From assembly GCA_036346225.1 (NCBI GenBank), contig JARFIW010001750.1, positions 2,294,001-2,358,000 of the forward strand: DNA of 64,000 nt, read 5' to 3'. The notes under the pieces are model-generated. The model had not been told where the DNA came from. It was given only the letters and a program-made list of their open reading frames with translations, and did not search any database. Source of the DNA: Platerodrilus igneus. Its lineage: Eukaryota; Arthropoda; Insecta; Coleoptera; Lycidae. Every line of letters starts with the position of its first letter. Position 1 is the first letter of the stretch. Below, in pieces: positions 44,090-55,928 of the stretch. The position numbers and the translations under genes were made by a program.

Positions 44090-45200
44090 GTCTATGTTGG
44101 TAGAAACTATGTTTCAGAGTCACCCCACTCAACATTAGATCTTTGAAGAAGACCACCAGATGTAAGTATGATATGTGTGACTATCAAACTTTGTATTCAA
44201 AGTGGTTTATGGTAATATAGGTTCCAAATTTTCCTTTAAGCAAATTCACTTAGTCACTTGCTTTATAAAAAATTTAGGTGGCGTCCTTTATTCTGTTTCT
44301 TTCAATTCAAATATACCCACTGACCCAGTCTCATGCGACCGTGGGCCAAAAAACCCAGTTAGCTCAATATCTTTAGAGTGTTCTTTTACTATAAGCCAAT
44401 TTCCATCCAAACCTTACCCTGGGCTTAATACAAATACATAAGAATTCTCGATAGGTAATGTTAATCTACCACAATTGTTGTGGTGTAGATTGACAGAAAA
44501 AATATTGATAATAATATGACTCATACACGTAAGTAGTGAAGAAACACTAGCCGCGTGTCCACGTTGCTGGATTGGTCACACCTTCCTCAAAGACAGAGGT
44601 ACAGATGGCCCCGGAACAATGCCATCCGCTCATCCTTCCTACAATGGTCAATGTAATGGATGGTCATGTCCGGCGGAGGAAGCTATAACAAGTACGATTA
44701 AAGATTAGATCATTTACGACGAAAAGAAAATTTTTAAAACTGAAAGTACTTATCACACAACGGTGTGCACGAAATTCTGTAGATAACGAAAAACGACAAA
44801 TATTCTTGGTCGTATATAGAAAGAACGAATTGAACTCGTTTTATAGCAATAATTAAAATTCAATCCCATCGTTATCATACACACAGGTGTTAATAGAAAC
44901 TCTAAACAAACTTTATCAGCGAAGTGTGATCCATTATTTCAAAGTCTTTAGGTTTGGGTATTATTAGAATTACACTCTATCGTCATGTGCATCAATCCGA
45001 CGGATACTTGAAACAAGGAACCGATTATTTAAATTATAGAAGAACTTTCCATTTCGCAAGTTTAAATGAAATTGTAGTAAAGCGTACTTATTGTAGGAAT
45101 GTTTAATAAACAGGATGGTGTATGAGTATCAAAAGCAGAATCTATGCGAATGAATAATGAAATAAAATGGCGTAAGGTTTAGTACGCCGCCGAAAAGTGG
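40412..45200. mobile_element. Unclassified ~4.8-kb insertion in the second giant-element copy
   Basis: Defined by the gap in homology to the left arm. It begins GTACCTAGACGTAAGCGGAA, like 59826-59850, and its last part (GAATGTTTAA near 45096; ends CGCCGAAAAGTGGACGTAAC) is related to 50857-51203 and 60957-61192. No coding capacity was found in its AT-rich interior. It contains an (AT)n run at 44047-44085, 15-bp repeats (ACGTACAACTTTTAA) at 43029-43086, and an inverted pair CAGGAATTTCTTTC / GAAAGAAATTCCTG at 42353-42413. Probably non-autonomous; class unknown. Confidence 0.5.
44047..44085. repeat. (AT)n microsatellite
   Basis: About 19 AT units. Confidence 0.95.
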
Positions 45201-46648
45201 ACGTAACAAATTGGATACATGGAGACCATCGAGATCTTCGAATTGAAAATGTACCAAGCTTGTTTCTATACATAGTCTTTGATTCCATAAACAACCAGAT
45301 CCATTCCTTCGTGTAATCCCTGCAACTTTTGGCAATCTTATAGTCGTGGCTCTCCAACTATGTCTTGCATACGTATCTTGTTGGTTTGCTAGATTTCCTC
45401 TTGTCGGTATTGGAAGCAATCCCTATTCTCCCACACACTATTGTGTAGTTGTATGTTCACCATCTTTGGGAATTATGACCCTTATAGGTTGTAAGACCCT
45501 CGCTGTTGAATGATCCGAAAGATTCTTCACTAGGTAAATATACAATGTTTAGGGAAACCCCTCTACGCGTTATGTACGCCAAGATTACGAATCTCACTTT
45601 TCTTAGTTTGTCTATGTCATCTGGCATTTTGATAAATACGTTCTCAAAAAACCTTTTAAATAGTATACCGATTTAGTACCATTCCTTTCCGCAAGGACGC
45701 CCATATAATTAAAAGAGTCTTTCTTACTAACCACAAATGCATATGCTCGTAAAATCAGGATGTGTCTAAGTCGGTCCATGGGTACAAAATAATCTTTTAA
45801 TTCTTTCTCATTTTTCCTACTAAGATGATCTTTGTCTAACACATCTTTGTAATGTTCTCGCATCATCGCGCAATTTTTCCATGTAGTCCAATTTTCGCCT
45901 TTTTGCATCCAATTTCTCTAACTGCAGCTGTCTTTTTATACCGCTTACGACGTATAGCGCGCATAATGGGGTAATTTCTTTTAGCGTAAACGGGCAAATG
46001 TTAGCTGTATTAATCAAACCCGATTCTGAAAAAGTTGTCTTTTAGGGTTTGTAGAATATGCTGCTGCAGATTGTGTAAAATATGTATTACATGCTTTAAT
46101 GTAGCACCTGTGTAAGATTTCTACTTTATCTTGTATCTCGAATTAATGTACAGGTAAATAGTTAAAACTAAAAGCCGAAAGCGCATGCTCTATTAACGTT
46201 TCTCTCTTTCTTCGGATTTTCTAGATAACCTAATTTGCAACCCTGTTAACTTTTTTTTATTGCTGTTCCCCCAATATGCGTACTGTAGGCGGTTATTACA
46301 CACTAAACAGCAGTTATTTTGTAGCTTCTCCGCCTGCTTACTCCACATTTTGGCAAGCGGCACCGAGTATATTGACATCTTTAGGAGGTTTAACTTATTC
46401 AATAAGATTAAACAGTCTTTTAAGGAATTATAGACCTGGTCCGCACTGACAAATTTCCAGTTGTGTATTATCGATTCCAATGGCGTAATATCATGTTCTT
46501 TAGCCAAAGAAGACGCGAGTGTTTCCCTTAAACGTACTTCTGGACAACGTAGAAAATCTAATATATGATTCCCTAGTTGGTTATTAACACTAGGACTTGT
46601 TATTTGACACTCAAATTTGTTATATATTTAAATTCTTGCATTAGCTGT
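45196..46648 (-). pseudogene. Genes C and A of a second giant-element copy
   Basis: Homologous to 16470-17940. The gene C part (45196-45640) retains FEDLDGLHVSN and NKLGTF. The gene A part (45640-46648) retains GENWTTWKN, VLDKDHLSRKNEKELKDYF, VLAERNGTKSVYYLKG and KMWSKQAEKLQNNCCLVCNN. It is clearly more diverged from both arms of the palindrome than they are from each other, showing an older insertion of the same family. It is cut at 46648 by TIR element copy B. Confidence 0.75.
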
Positions 46649-47276
46649 TGTTATAACCCCGCGTCGCGTGTTCATCGCCACTCCCACAGTTGGCAACACT
46701 GATACTATCCACGTTCACATTATTGCACAACAAAGATATTATGACATAATTGCGTGTCAAATTGTATCACGTACCAAATAGGTTTACAATGATACAAGTT
46801 GCACCTTAAAAAATAAGTACTCACTTAAAAATGTGGAACGCTTCACGATTTTGCGGGTCATCCTTGCGCAGGGGCCATGCTAATCTCAGGGTATCTTGTC
46901 TGTTGGGAGTTGTTTGGTGTGGGTTACGTCATGCCCTCGTTGAAACCAGATTTAATGTCTTTCCTCTTCTTTGTTCGTAGGTAGGACGAAGGAATAACCA
47001 GGTAAGGAACGATAAAGCAAGATAAGAAGGAAACATACATTCTGAAAGAGAAAAGACAAAAGAAGGACACAGGCAAACGTCACCGTTCGACGTCTCGTTG
47101 GCTAGTAATGTCGTGTCACACACCGCGCACTTGCGCCATCACTCCGCGTCTGTGCATTCTTTTGCGCCGACGCAACTGTCCGGGATGGCGGAAATTTAAC
47201 ATGTTTATTTGAAAAATAATGGCGGGAATTCTCTCACAAATTTAAAAGTGTACATCTCCAAATTTGGAATGTAACA
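46649..47276 (-). mobile_element. TIR element copy B (628 bp) carrying U6 snRNA sequence
   Basis: Starts TGTTATAACCCCGCG on the plus strand and ends GGAATGTAACA; flanked by CTGT (46645-46648) and CGGT (47277-47280), a 4-bp duplication with one mismatch. The interrupted giant-element homology confirms both edges. The interior holds a U6 snRNA 3' half (46827-46886). No open frame of note. Confidence 0.78.
46827..46886 (-). ncRNA. U6 snRNA-derived segment (3' part), in TIR element B
   Basis: The minus strand reads AGATTAGCATGGCCCCTGCG and on through GCAAAATCGTGAAGCGTTCC to a final T run, matching the conserved U6 spliceosomal RNA over 60 bases with one difference. The 5' stem-loop region of U6 is not preserved, so it is not a functional U6 gene but a captured piece. 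Confidence 0.85.
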
Positions 47277-47280
47277 CGGT

Positions 47281-47330
47281 TAGCTATGCTAAACAATCGA
47301 TTCAGGATTTTGTTGCCTCTATTCAGAACA
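47281..47330 (-). pseudogene. Short gene A fragment of the second giant-element copy
   Basis: TAGCTATGCTAAACAATCGA corresponds to 17948-17970 of the left arm, continuing the gene cut by TIR element B. Homology then stops at the next insertion. Confidence 0.6.
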
Positions 47331-47339
47331 GTAATTGAC

Positions 47340-49820
47340 GCCCTTAAATAAGCATTGGAAAAAATTGATTGTATAATTTTTATTGATTTATTTTACAAAC
47401 AGATACAACATGATTACTATTACAAAGAACAAAATGAAATAAATATTTATTTATATCTTACTTATTTCACTAGATTTCAGAATTATTGCACTAAATAACA
47501 ATTCCTGATAATCACATTTATTTCCAGTATTAAAATGCAATTGTTCTTGCTTTTATTGACACAAATTTCTCAAGAATTTGGCTTGCATCAATATTGTCAC
47601 ATATTTCGCTTTCAATTGAAATTAGTAACAAACCAACAAAATCTTTCTTGAGATATCGTTAAGTGGTGCCGTCTGTACTACAAATAATATTAAAGTTTGA
47701 TCAAAAATTAAATTTTTCCGCATGTTGAGATAATAAATTAAATCTTTCTGTTATGGAATTAATGATTGTATATGAAATTGTAAAAAAGAATGAAATTTTA
47801 AATTTGATTTCTGGATCATTTGGTGTCTCATCTTTGCTTCATAATCGAACACTTTTTTTCCGTCTTCGAATGGATTTTTCTTTAAATTCGGGAGAACTGT
47901 CTATTAATTCAGCTAAATCTTATGCTGTTATTAAAATATTTTTAAAATTGTCTTCTGATCGGTAGTTTGATGGTAAATGATTAAATTATCAAGTGCTTTT
48001 GTTGCGACATTTAAATGTTTACTTGAATTTTAGCATTTTACTAACGACGTTTATCCGTGATAGTATATCGTACCAAATTATTATGGAGCAAACAAATTCA
48101 AAATCTTTAATTCCGAAAGCTAGCGATTGGGATTCGCATTTGACGTTGTTATCAAAATTATTACTCTCAAATATGTTAATAAATGCATCCAAAATCTTTT
48201 CAATACTAAATCGTAAGGGTTTCAGTGCTTCAACTTTAGACTCCCATCTAGTATCAGATAAAATTTTTAAGTTTTATATTGGTATGTTTTAATAAAACAT
48301 TCCAACGTTTAACTGATGAGCTAAAAAGTTGTAAATCTGCGGAACAATAGCGAAAAAGTTAAAAGTTTCTATATTTACCTTTGCTGCATCACAAATCACT
48401 AAATTGAGAGTATGTGTTGAGTAAGGAACGAAAAATGCTCTGGGATTTACATTTAATATATGTTTCTGAACCACATTGATTTTCCCTCGCATATTTGTGC
48501 CATTGTCGTACCCCTGACCGCGTAGATTTTTGAAATTTAACTTGTTTTATAAAAAAAATCAATTAGATAATTTGATAGACCTTTTTCTGTAGAATCTTCT
48601 ACCTCTAAAAACCCGAGAAAATGTTTGCGAACACTTATTTTAAAATCTTTGTCATTATGTACAAATCTGATAACTACTGATAATTGTTCAGTGTGACTAT
48701 CTGGGGTGCAATTCAATATAACGGAGACATACTTTGCGTTATTTATCATTTGTATAATATTTCTAATAATTTGACTGGAAATCAGACTTATAATTTCATT
48801 TTGTACGTTTTTTCTAAATAATGGGCAGATTGCAATTCTTTATTTTGAATCTTGGCTAAATGATTTGCCATAACAATGTCAAATTTCGATAATAATTCGA
48901 CCAGTTTTAGAAAATTCCCATTATTCTTTTCATATATTACATCTGACGAACCTCTCTCTTAGCAAGATATTTAATAATTTCATAAATTCTTTCGAAAACT
49001 TCTCGTCAATGTTTTTTTTCTGATTCATACATTTTTTCAATTTCGTTATCTAAGGTTGCTTGAGTTTTCAATTGTTATTTTAATTGGAAATATTTCATAA
49101 AACATTCTAAATGTAGTGAAATTTTTTCATAAGTCGATGTTTTCGCCAAATTTTGCCAGTTACAAAAACCGTCAGTAATTAATTCATGATTTTTGGTTTT
49201 CGAAAATAGTTTGCAACATATGCAAAAAACACAGTTAGTAGATTCTGAATAGGCAAGCCATATTCTTGGAACAGTGTCGTTATTAATTATAGTTCGGTTA
49301 TAATATGAATTGTTGAAACAACGACCGGATTCATCACGCGGAAATTTATTATTTTTTATTTGAATGATATTGGCTTCAACAATTAATTTTCGAATTTTAT
49401 CGTTAATAATTACAGGCCAATTGCAGGAGCGATTACTTTAAAATTTACTCGGTGCTCAGATGACGGCGATTCCCATTCCATCGTTGATGTAGGTGTAGTT
49501 AACGAATGTGCTTCTGAATATTCCATTATCGTTGTCAAATTCGGATTATCATCAATGCCTCTTGTTGAAGCTGGAGTTGAAAGCTGCGGTTTAAAAGAGG
49601 GCATTGCATCTGTATTATCTTTATTTTCGTGCTTATTTGTTTTTATTTCTGTACATGCTAAAGTTGAAGGCTGCGATTCATAAGAGTGCACTGTATTTTC
49701 TTTATTTGTTATTAAGAGAAATTTGTCTAAACAGCCTTTCAGTGTTTCTCTTTCAGCTTCTTTTTCAAGCCTTCGTTTTTTATTTTCATTTCCAAATTTC
49801 TTCTTTTTTTTAGAAAACAT
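47340..49820 (-). pseudogene. hAT-family transposase relic, ZMYM1-like (DUF4371 type)
   Basis: Starts at the ATG at 49820 with a lysine-rich stretch (MFSKKKKKFGNENKKRRLEK) and a serine/threonine-rich region. Next comes a TTF-type zinc-finger region (KFPRDESGRCFN, WLAYSESTNCVFCICCKLF, DGFCNWQNLAKT). The DUF4371 core follows in pieces: SVILNCTPDSHTEQLSVVIR (48749-48537), then KINVVQKHILNVNPRAFFVP and HTLNLVICDAAK (48492-48289), then SDTRWESKVEALKP. The C-terminal dimerisation region is unrecognisable. Many stops and shifts. It inserted into the second giant-element copy; exact ends were not found. Confidence 0.75.
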
Positions 49821-50059
49821 GATAACTATTAAAAAATTAATATATTATTTTGCCTCATTGAAAAATTAAAAAAGTACTTACTGAAAGTTTAAGCAAATAT
49901 CTATCTAATAATATATCAGGAAAAACACACCTGAATATTTGATTGACACAAATGTATAACTGATTATCGTAGAAATTGACGTTAGTAATTATGAAATTTT
50001 TATAGTATAAATACTAGGTAACGTTCATCATGGAAAGAACTGCACTGAATACAAGATTT

Positions 50060-50225
50060 TTCTCAATAGCAATAGCAAGTTTTAAATGTAGATTTTCTCA
50101 ATAGTACGGGTGTTAAATTCAAGCATTAAATGTAAATTTACTCAATAGTAAATATGTTAAAATTAAAAATGGCGAATGTTGATTTTCTCAATAGTACAGG
50201 TGTTAAATTTAAGCCTTAAATACAG
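50060..50225. repeat. Tandem repeat, about 55-60 bp units
   Basis: Three imperfect units with ATTTTCTCAATAGTACRGGTGTTAAATT and TTAAATGTA. Non-coding. Confidence 0.65.
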
Positions 50226-50329
50226 GCCACGTTGTAGTAAGAACTAACGAAGTATAACCAGAAGCACCTGCGCAGCCAGCTGTTCAACAAGTATGGTGAA
50301 CTGGTTTCACACCATCAACCTTTGATAAA

Positions 50330-51205
50330 TAAAAATTCTTGACATGTATAAAAGAAAACAAAGCACGCACCTCTATGCGTCTGGGTACTTATCTGGCCAA
50401 CCGTGGGGGTTGAGTCAACACAGCGACGTAAAGGCCATCGTAACTACAGTAGTGATCCACCAAAAAAACAGATGCTCCACGGCAACAAACAATCGGTCCT
50501 ACACGGAGAAAGGACCCCTTTGGCCTCCAGCTAAAAAAAGCTAAAAAGAAAATCGGATTAGAATGGTAAGCGCGGAAAAACTCACCAACACACGCAAGCC
50601 ATATCTATCTTGTCGAACCAAAAAAAAGCATCCATTGCTTTCAAAGTACGGTGACGAATCATGCAACAAACATCTCCACGCACAAGCAGCAGGTTCAAGT
50701 TCAAAAATGAGTTTAAATAACACGAATTTGAAATGCAAACATTCGCGTTATCGAACGATTGAAACTGGAAAATACGGTTTTATCGGAATAGTTCAATACA
50801 CTATTTAGACGAAGGTTTAGAATGAAACAACAGAGAAAGTAATTATATGTTATTGGAATGTTTAACAAATCAACTGATACTTCCAACAAGGTCTCGACTA
50901 ATTAATTATAGCATAAAGTTTCGTTTTTAAAGCCCAATGGGTTTGAAGTTGCGGAATTATTAGAAAGCGTATTCATTGTAGAAAAATAAAATATACCGGA
51001 TATAAACCATTTAACCATCGAACAAATTTTCGTTTTTAGCATGAATAGATTTGACTAGAAATGTTATGATTGCGCGTACCATTGTAACAAGGCAAAAATA
51101 CAGTATGGGGTTTTGAATAGAAACAGAAGCTAGGTGAATGAAAAACGAATTACCATAAAAAGGACGCATCTGAATCCATCGTCGAAAATAAACGTACCAG
51201 ATTGC
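50330..51205. repeat. Dispersed non-coding repeat, copy 1
   Basis: Aligns with 60420-61192 in the same orientation: shared GCGCGGAAAAACTCAC, TTTGGCCTCCAGCTAA, GGAATGTTTAACAAAT. The last part (CGTCGAAAATAAACGTACCA) also matches the end of the 40412-45200 insertion. Frames here (such as 50344) are not convincing genes. Confidence 0.7.
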
Positions 51206-51384
51206 ATGGTCAGTTACCGACAAAAATAGAATCTTCATATCGCACTATCTTACTATATTGCAATAACTACAAGTCTACAACTACTTTCATTGTTGTTTAA
51301 ATATTGCGTAAATTATTGCGTCCTTGTACGGAAGTGCCCCGATGCGACACTTACACGTAGAGCCGGCCCTGACTATAATATTGC

Positions 51385-51740
51385 AGTTCTTTTTGTATTT
51401 GCCGTTGTAGCAAAAGTTATGGGTTGTAGTTAAATAATTATACATCTCCGTTGTGCTAAAAATGCCAGCAAACTCGTGCGTTATATTCCTGTCAAAAAGA
51501 TAGTAATAATTTTTTTTCGAGTCCGTCTAATATATCTGATAGTTCTTCCAATAAGGTTTCCAACTTAACATCTGCTAGTTCCACTTTGTATGGAACGCAT
51601 ATCGGATTATTACTTTTTTCCGATAATTTCTTTTAGTCAGGTCTTATCTTGTTAGTGCTATCGAGATAAAATCAGAAGTTTAACTTTAACACTATGCCTA
51701 ACGAAAACAAATATGTGTAACGTTCTCGATATATAATTGA
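51385..51740 (-). pseudogene. Gene A fragment of the second giant-element copy
   Basis: Homologous to 18005-18360 of the left arm (shared TTCCAACTTAACATCTGCTAG TTCCACTTTG region and CACTATGCCTAACG). It encodes the middle of gene A on the minus strand, broken. It is the last piece of the second copy; 47330-51385 is inserted DNA. Confidence 0.72.
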
Positions 51741-51744
51741 ATGT

Positions 51745-51848
51745 CTCATAAGGTGAAATTGCTCTTCAGCAGAATATGGTGAAATTGCCCTTCGCCAGAA
51801 TAGGGTTAAATTACCCCGTAGGATGAAATTGCCTGTCACCAGAATTGG
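51745..51848. repeat. Tandem repeat, ~32-bp units
   Basis: About three units of GGTGAAATTGCCCTTCRCCAGAATA with variants (GGTTAAATTACCC). Confidence 0.75.
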
Positions 51849-52135
51849 TTTATCGTTGTTCGCAACGATATAAGAGTGTGTACGAAATTAGGCTTGCACC
51901 CGAGCGTATGCCTAGGAATTGTAGCGTGTGTCCGGATGTTACAATTGAGTAGCAGCTATCGAAAGATCGTATCCAAAGATTGAGTACGGAAAAACGAAAG
52001 TGATGGACATATTTTGCATATAAACACGCAAACAACAAAATTATGTGTTTAGTACTTTTATACGAATCTTCTTTATTCGTGTCGATATATTTTAGGTAGA
52101 TCCTCTAACAAATTATCTAATTAACGAAACATATA

Positions 52136-53010
52136 TGAAACGAAACATATAGGGAATATGTATACTTCTTGTTAATATTTCCAACACTTCTGTCCAATAA
52201 CCTGTTTACACCCACTGTTTTGACTTTTACGCCATGTCTAGCTGACGCAAATTTTCGAGAACGTCCCACGTAAATAAATAACTATTAAAAGCTCCACATA
52301 TCTTTTTCTTAACAAGAAATTTACCATTTTGTATATTAATTTATCCCATACTATCCACAATTTCGATGATTTTAACAATCTTTTTTTCCTAGGTGTGTAC
52401 CATATTTTGAACGTAAATATATTTTAACGTAATTATATATATTTTTAAACAGTGTTTATTTTCGGCATAACAATCGTCTTATTACAGAGGTATTCGAATT
52501 ATGTAATGAAATCAATCGGTTTATAATACTGTAACGGCTTCACTCGCACCACTACTAAAACCAGCTTATCCCATTTTTTAAATCTATACTTAATACAATA
52601 AAAAAATATGTACAAACTACACACTATTTACTAAGTCGATTACCTCGATTTACTAGCGCAGCTTCTACAATAGCAGGAATCAGCTAAGTCTTTGGAGCAC
52701 CTCCGAATACGCAGACGCATTTCGGAAGTATGATTTTCCATCTTCCAACAAGAGAATATAAGTATATAAGAATTAGGCTTATGCTCTGGCACAGGGCTAG
52801 GGTTTGGAGCATAGGCTCAGATTTTGAGGACATTTTTGGCTATTTCGAAGCATTTTGCGCTCACTCTGTATGGCGAATACCCATTAAAATTAACTTTTAG
52901 GAAAACCCTATAATAAATAATATGCATCTTTATTTCAATTTTTCCACTCCAACAGGTCGAAACATAGCAACACACGCCTGCATATTCCTTATGTTTACTG
53001 CTAGTTGTAA
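52136..53010. repeat. Left arm of the 52-56 kb inverted repeat
   Basis: Reverse complement of 55927-56645, with gaps: AATATGTATACTTCTTGTTAA here pairs with TTAACAAGAAGTATACATATT at 56598-56618, and CTAGTTGTAA at 53001-53010 pairs with TTACAACAACC at 55927. It encodes on the minus strand a diverged relic of gene A around the HGVK segment. The arm is interrupted by small indels, with about 80-85% match by eye. Confidence 0.75.
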
Positions 53011-54149
53011 CTACATTCACCTTCACCTCCACACCCTCACAACATCCACCGCCACACACCACCTTCGCCTTCGCATCTGAACCAAACTAGATCTAAATGT
53101 AGTGCATAATAGACCATAGATAAACACCCACCCACAATAGATGGGTAACGGCCTAATACTAACTTCTTCTAAGTTCTTCGCGACCTCTAGCGGGCGTAGT
53201 CTAAACAACTATTATGGCGGTAATATTTAAATTATGCAGTTTCTATTATTATATCCTTTTTCTTGAACCAAAGAACCACGTGCAAGAAAAATATCATTTA
53301 TCAGACGTTTTCAGAAATGAAAACGTTCGATAAATACTATTTTCTCAAGAAAAAGAAACTATGAACATGAATAATGGTCAGACTTCAATATTTTGGGTAA
53401 AATTATATAAATACAGATCATATATAATAAAAGCTATAAATTCGTTCTGTTAAACTGAAATTTTAATTTAAAAGGGTGTCTGTAATTTTATAACAACATT
53501 TCAAGTCTTTATTACTTAATTTTATTTAGTAACAATCAGTACAATATCTCGCAATACACAGAAGTTGTATAGGAATTTTACAATCATATTTAATTATTTC
53601 ACAAAACTTACGATGTCATCAGTAGGAAACCGGTGCATTTTTGTTTCAGAGTTTTTCTTACAACACAAAGGCACACAGCACAAAAAAACTATTGTTCTTA
53701 TAGATTAATCTAACCTGCACTGAAGTTATCCTTTTTAAATACAAAAATTAAGTCAATAAACGCGCAACACAATAAATTAATCTGCAAATAAAAACACTAA
53801 ATATTCCGAATGAAAGTTCAACAAATAACAATAAGTATACAATACCTACAAATGTCACCATTGGCAAAAGTTTTATGTTAGAAATGTCATCTAACGTTCG
53901 ACAGTTTCCTACATTACAAATTACACGTACCATCTCGCGGGCGTAGTATGAACTAAATCAATGCTAAAATCGCGGCCATAAATGTTACCCATCTATTGTG
54001 TGGTCTTATCTATGATAATAGACCCACCACGACAACCGATACACATCCACAATTTGATTCCCTATCTGCTTGCTATTTATTGAACCGCGTGCTCAGTATA
54101 TATAATTAACCGAAACCACAACAAATTACACTTTAAAATTGATGTTTAA
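53011..54149. other. Spacer of the 52-56 kb inverted repeat, first part
   Basis: No gene. A smaller inverted pair lies at 53113-53155 and 53975-54018 (CACAATAGATGGGTAAC / GTTACCCATCTATTGTG). The piece GCGGGCGTAGT occurs at 53189 and 53937. Confidence 0.55.
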
Positions 54150-54432
54150 TTAAAACGCGTTATAATACTTTAACGATTTAAACCCGTACCGCTACTAATA
54201 TGAACGTACCCCATTTTTAAAAAATTCATACTTAATACAATAAAAATATGTAAGAACTGCACTTACTAAGTTGAACACTTTGATTTACTGGTGAAGATAG
54301 TACAATAGTAGCGATCAACTGTATCCTTGCTGCTTCTTTGGATACATGACACATTTCGGAAGCATAATTTTCCATCTTCTATCTAACAAAAGAATGTAAA
54401 TGTACAAGAATTGTTATATTCTAGGGTATAGC
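54150..54432. repeat. Third copy of the arm sequence, first half (direct orientation)
   Basis: Matches 52525-52785 of the left arm (shared CATACTTAATACAATAAAAA and TTTCGGAAG...TTTTCCATCTTC). It is cut at 54432 by TIR element C and resumes at 55059. Confidence 0.7.
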
Positions 54433-55058
54433 TGTTATAGTCCCGCATGCTCAGAGCCACTAGGATAGTTGGCAACACATACTAATCACGTACACAATAT
54501 TGCGCAACAAGATATTACGTCATAATTGCGTCTCAAATTGTATCACATACCAAAAATGTTTACAGTAGGCGCCTTAAAAAAGATAAAAAACACTCACCAA
54601 AAAAAGTGGAGCTCTTCACGATTTTGCGGTTATCCTTGCGCAGGGGCCATACTCATTTCCTATGGATCTCGGTGTTGTTAGGCGTGGGTTTGGTTAGCCA
54701 TCGTTGAAATCAGATTTTCTGTCTTCCCTCTTCTTTGTTTGTAGCGGTACGATAGGAATAAGGTCAAGGCAACGATATCAGGTAGAGATAAAGGGAAACC
54801 TACATTATCTGAAAGAGAAAAGACAAATGCACGACACAGATAAACCTCACTGTTTGACGTCTCGTTGGCTAATAATCCTCGTGTCGGAAACCGCGCAGTT
54901 ACTTCCTCACTCCACGTCTGCGCATTCTCTTATGCCGACGCAACTGTCCGAAGTGACGGAAATGAACAGGTTTATTTTTTAAAATATTGGCGCGAATTCA
55001 GTCACATATTTAAAACTTAAACCAAAAATGATACATAGCCGATTTTCGGCATGTAACA
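54433..55058 (-). mobile_element. TIR element copy C (626 bp) carrying U6 snRNA sequence
   Basis: Starts TGTTATAGTCCCGC and ends CGATTTTCGGCATGTAACA, the same ends as copies A and B. It interrupts the arm repeat between 54432 and 55059, but no 4-bp duplication is evident. It contains the U6-like segment 54601-54669. Confidence 0.75.
54601..54669 (-). ncRNA. U6 snRNA-derived segment, in TIR element C
   Basis: On the minus strand GGCCCCTGCGCAAGGAT and CGCAAAATCGTGAAG match U6 exactly; flanking bases have several changes. More decayed than the copy at 46827-46886. Confidence 0.8.
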
Positions 55059-55313
55059 GAATGGACTTGCGGTCGTGCATAGGACCAGGGTTTAGAGTGT
55101 AGACCCGCTGGGTTTTGGTATCATTTTTGACTATTTATGAAGCATTTTGTGCTCAATCTGTATGGGGATACCTATTAAACTTTTTTTTAGGAAAACCATG
55201 TAACATAATGTGCATTTTTTATTTTCATTCTCCACTCCAACTAGTCGAAACATAACAGGACACGCCCGCAAATTCATTATGTTTAGTGCCGGTTGTTGTA
55301 ACTTAATCACTTT
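55059..55313. repeat. Third copy of the arm sequence, second half
   Basis: Matches 52790-53010 (shared CTGTATGG.GAATACC, TTAGGAAAACC and TCCACTCCAAC...GTCGAAACATA). Confidence 0.7.
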
Positions 55314-55717
55314 AATTATTATGTTTAAATTTACGTCTATGAGTTCGTCTTCTATGTCCTTTTTTAGTCAGTAATTGGATTTGTGCAGTGTGCCTAGATT
55401 TTCGATCTGCAAATATAAGCGACTTCTTGCTAAATCGAGTATGCTGGAGTGAATACAGCTCATTTAGGGGTACATGGTTTCACTTTGGTAAATATTCCTC
55501 TCTATATATTTTACTATGTAGGACGTATGCCGGATGTATGCAGGACGTGTGACGGAAGTATGTCGCACGTGTATAATTATAAAATTTGGTTATGTTGGTA
55601 CCAATCTTTCCCAGTTAGGTCGGGTTAGCTCGATATTGTTCAAACTATAACTTTTAGGTTCGGTCGGTGCGGAAGACACGAGAGGAGGGAGGACGAAAGA
55701 GTAGGGAGGAGGAGGGT
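55314..55717. other. Spacer of the 52-56 kb inverted repeat, last part
   Basis: No gene. Contains short GGACGTATGCCGGATGTATG-like repeats at 55520-55565 and a purine-rich GAGGAGGAGGG stretch near 55700. Confidence 0.5.
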
Positions 55718-55868
55718 TTAGGTCAGTTTACATTGTTTGGACTTAGGTTAGTTGACGTTGTCTGGACTGAGGTTAGTTAATTCACGATGTTTGGATTTAT
55801 GTTAGGTTAGTTCACGTTGTTAGGACTTAGGTTATGTTAGTTGGACTTGTCTGGATTTAGGTTAGATA
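55718..55868. repeat. TTAGGTTAGTT minisatellite, ~25-30 bp units
   Basis: About five imperfect units of TTAGGTTAGTTSACGTTGTYTGGAC. It contains the insect telomere-like TTAGG but is not a telomeric array. Confidence 0.8.
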
Positions 55869-55870
55869 GC

Positions 55871-55928
55871 AGGAAAAATTGATAGATTAGGTTAGCGCCG
55901 GCGCAGAACTAAGGTACAATTTTTCCTT
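55871..55928. other. Hairpin at the spacer/right-arm junction of the 52-56 kb repeat
   Basis: AGGAAAAATTG (55871-55881) pairs with CAATTTTTCCT (55918-55928); CGCCGGCG lies between. Same position and similar sequence as the hairpin at 19118-19173. Confidence 0.65.

Noticed and set aside
46827..46886. Functional U6 snRNA gene
   Set aside because: Only the 3' half matches; the 5' stem-loop is missing and the segment lies inside a repeated element present in other copies.
50344..50808. Two plus-strand open frames as genes
   Set aside because: They lie in a dispersed repeat; the matching copy at 60420-60900 does not keep the frames.
55718..55868. Telomeric TTAGG array
   Set aside because: The units are 25-30 bp and only contain TTAGG once or twice; there is no run of pure TTAGG.
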